A stretch of DNA of 6,001 nt from an uncultured Acidimicrobiales bacterium (GTDB lineage: Bacteria; Actinomycetota; Acidimicrobiia; Acidimicrobiales; UBA10347): contig CALDGN010000107.1 in assembly GCA_937942965.1 (NCBI GenBank), positions 1 to 6,001 of the forward strand. Reading direction: 5' to 3'. A program made the position numbers and the translations under genes. Within the stretch, counting starts at the first letter, position 1; each line of letters opens with the position of its first letter. The notes under the pieces were generated by a model. The model worked only from the letters and a program-made list of their open reading frames with translations. It was not told where the DNA came from and searched no databases. Below are positions 5,602 to 6,001 of the stretch, in pieces.

Positions 5602-6001
5602 TGGCGAAGCGACCACCGATCCGCATCCTCGATGCCGCTGGCTCGCCATCGGAGATCGGCGCTATCCATGGGCGTGCGTACGCCGATGAGATCCGCACGT
5701 ACACCGATGCACGCGTCGGCTTGGTCATGTCCGGTCTGTGGAGCGGCGGCCCGCTGAGTCGCGGCGATGTGCTCGACATCGCGGAATCGATGCTGCCCGC
5801 CCACGAGGCCTTCGACATTTCGATTCACGAAGAGATGCTGGCGATGGCCAAAGCGGCAGGGATCACCCCTGCCGAAGCCGTGGTCGTCGGAGGCTTTACC
5901 GATTTCGTCGACACGGTTCGAGCAGTCGTTGGTGGTCCAATGCCCGAGTCGGTCATCGAAGATGATTGCACCGCAATGATCGTTCCCGACTCTCGTGCTG
6001 C
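5601..6001 (+). CDS. C45-family Ntn-hydrolase, acyl-CoA:6-aminopenicillanate acyltransferase-like (N-terminal part, runs off the window)
   Basis: The frame is open from the ATG to the right edge, 133 full codons. It shows the N-terminal pattern of the AAT/C45 family: IGAIHGRAYADEI (19-31), then helices up to about 108, then EDDCTAMIVP (120-129). In this family the chain cuts itself just before the cysteine, here C123, which becomes the N-terminal nucleophile of the mature enzyme; fungal isopenicillin N acyltransferase does this at a G-CT site. Members make or break amides: penicillin side-chain exchange in fungi, and hydrolysis of N-beta-alanyl amines by insect Tan. With a GabT-like gene directly upstream, an amidase releasing an amine or omega-amino acid is more plausible here than antibiotic synthesis, but that is inference. 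Start support is strong: AGGAG eight bases upstream and a TAATG overlap. The mature domain is not in view. Confidence 0.85.
   Translation, partial: MAKRPPIRILDAAGSPSEIGAIHGRAYADEIRTYTDARVGLVMSGLWSGGPLSRGDVLDIAESMLPAHEAFDISIHEEMLAMAKAAGITPAEAVVVGGFTDFVDTVRAVVGGPMPESVIEDDCTAMIVPDSRA

Noticed and set aside
1..6001. Search for CRISPR repeats, tRNA genes, insertion-sequence ends, long direct repeats or riboswitch-like leaders.
   Set aside because: None seen by reading; intergenic gaps are 23, 109, 21 and 108 bases, too short for most such elements, and the repeats found are short palindromes only.

Overview
The window looks like ordinary chromosome of a GC-rich actinobacterium (roughly 60% G+C by eye). 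The clearest lineage marker is the protein at the left edge, which joins a DUF2510 module to a PrsW-type membrane protease, an arrangement typical of Actinobacteria. Weak or absent Shine-Dalgarno sequences at several starts fit the same group. An Acidimicrobiia-like relative is possible but cannot be fixed from this sequence alone. No tRNA, rRNA, CRISPR array, transposon or phage gene was seen, and no gene-free stretch exceeds about 110 bases.

Layout, left to right. (1) 1-621, minus: DUF2510-PrsW membrane protease, its C-terminus beyond the left edge. (2) 645-1859, minus: fold-type I PLP aminotransferase of the LysN / 2-aminoadipate / kynurenine aminotransferase type, 23 bases upstream of the protease and probably cotranscribed with it. 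(3) 1860-1968: divergent promoter region with an imperfect palindrome. (4) 1969-2742, plus: XRE-type regulator with an MmyB-like ligand-binding domain. (5) 2743-2763: a 21-base convergent gap holding a hairpin that includes both stop codons. (6) 2764-4161, minus: FAD-dependent DAO-family amine oxidoreductase (PuuB/OrdL-like). (7) 4162-4269: second divergent promoter region, AT-rich, with two short inverted repeats. (8) 4270-5601, plus: class III aminotransferase of the GabT type. (9) 5601 to the right edge, plus: start of a C45-family Ntn-hydrolase (penicillin acyltransferase / Tan relative), coupled to the aminotransferase by a TAATG overlap. It has no stop codon inside the window.

Taken together, genes 6, 8 and 9 look like a small amine / omega-amino-acid catabolic locus. 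The C45 enzyme may open an amide bond, the FAD enzyme oxidise the amine, and the GabT-like enzyme move the amino group of an omega-amino acid (GABA, beta-alanine or similar) to 2-oxoglutarate. The LysN-like aminotransferase and its divergent regulator could be an adjoining amino-acid unit. The enzyme families are well supported; the pathway, its substrates and the regulator's targets are inference.
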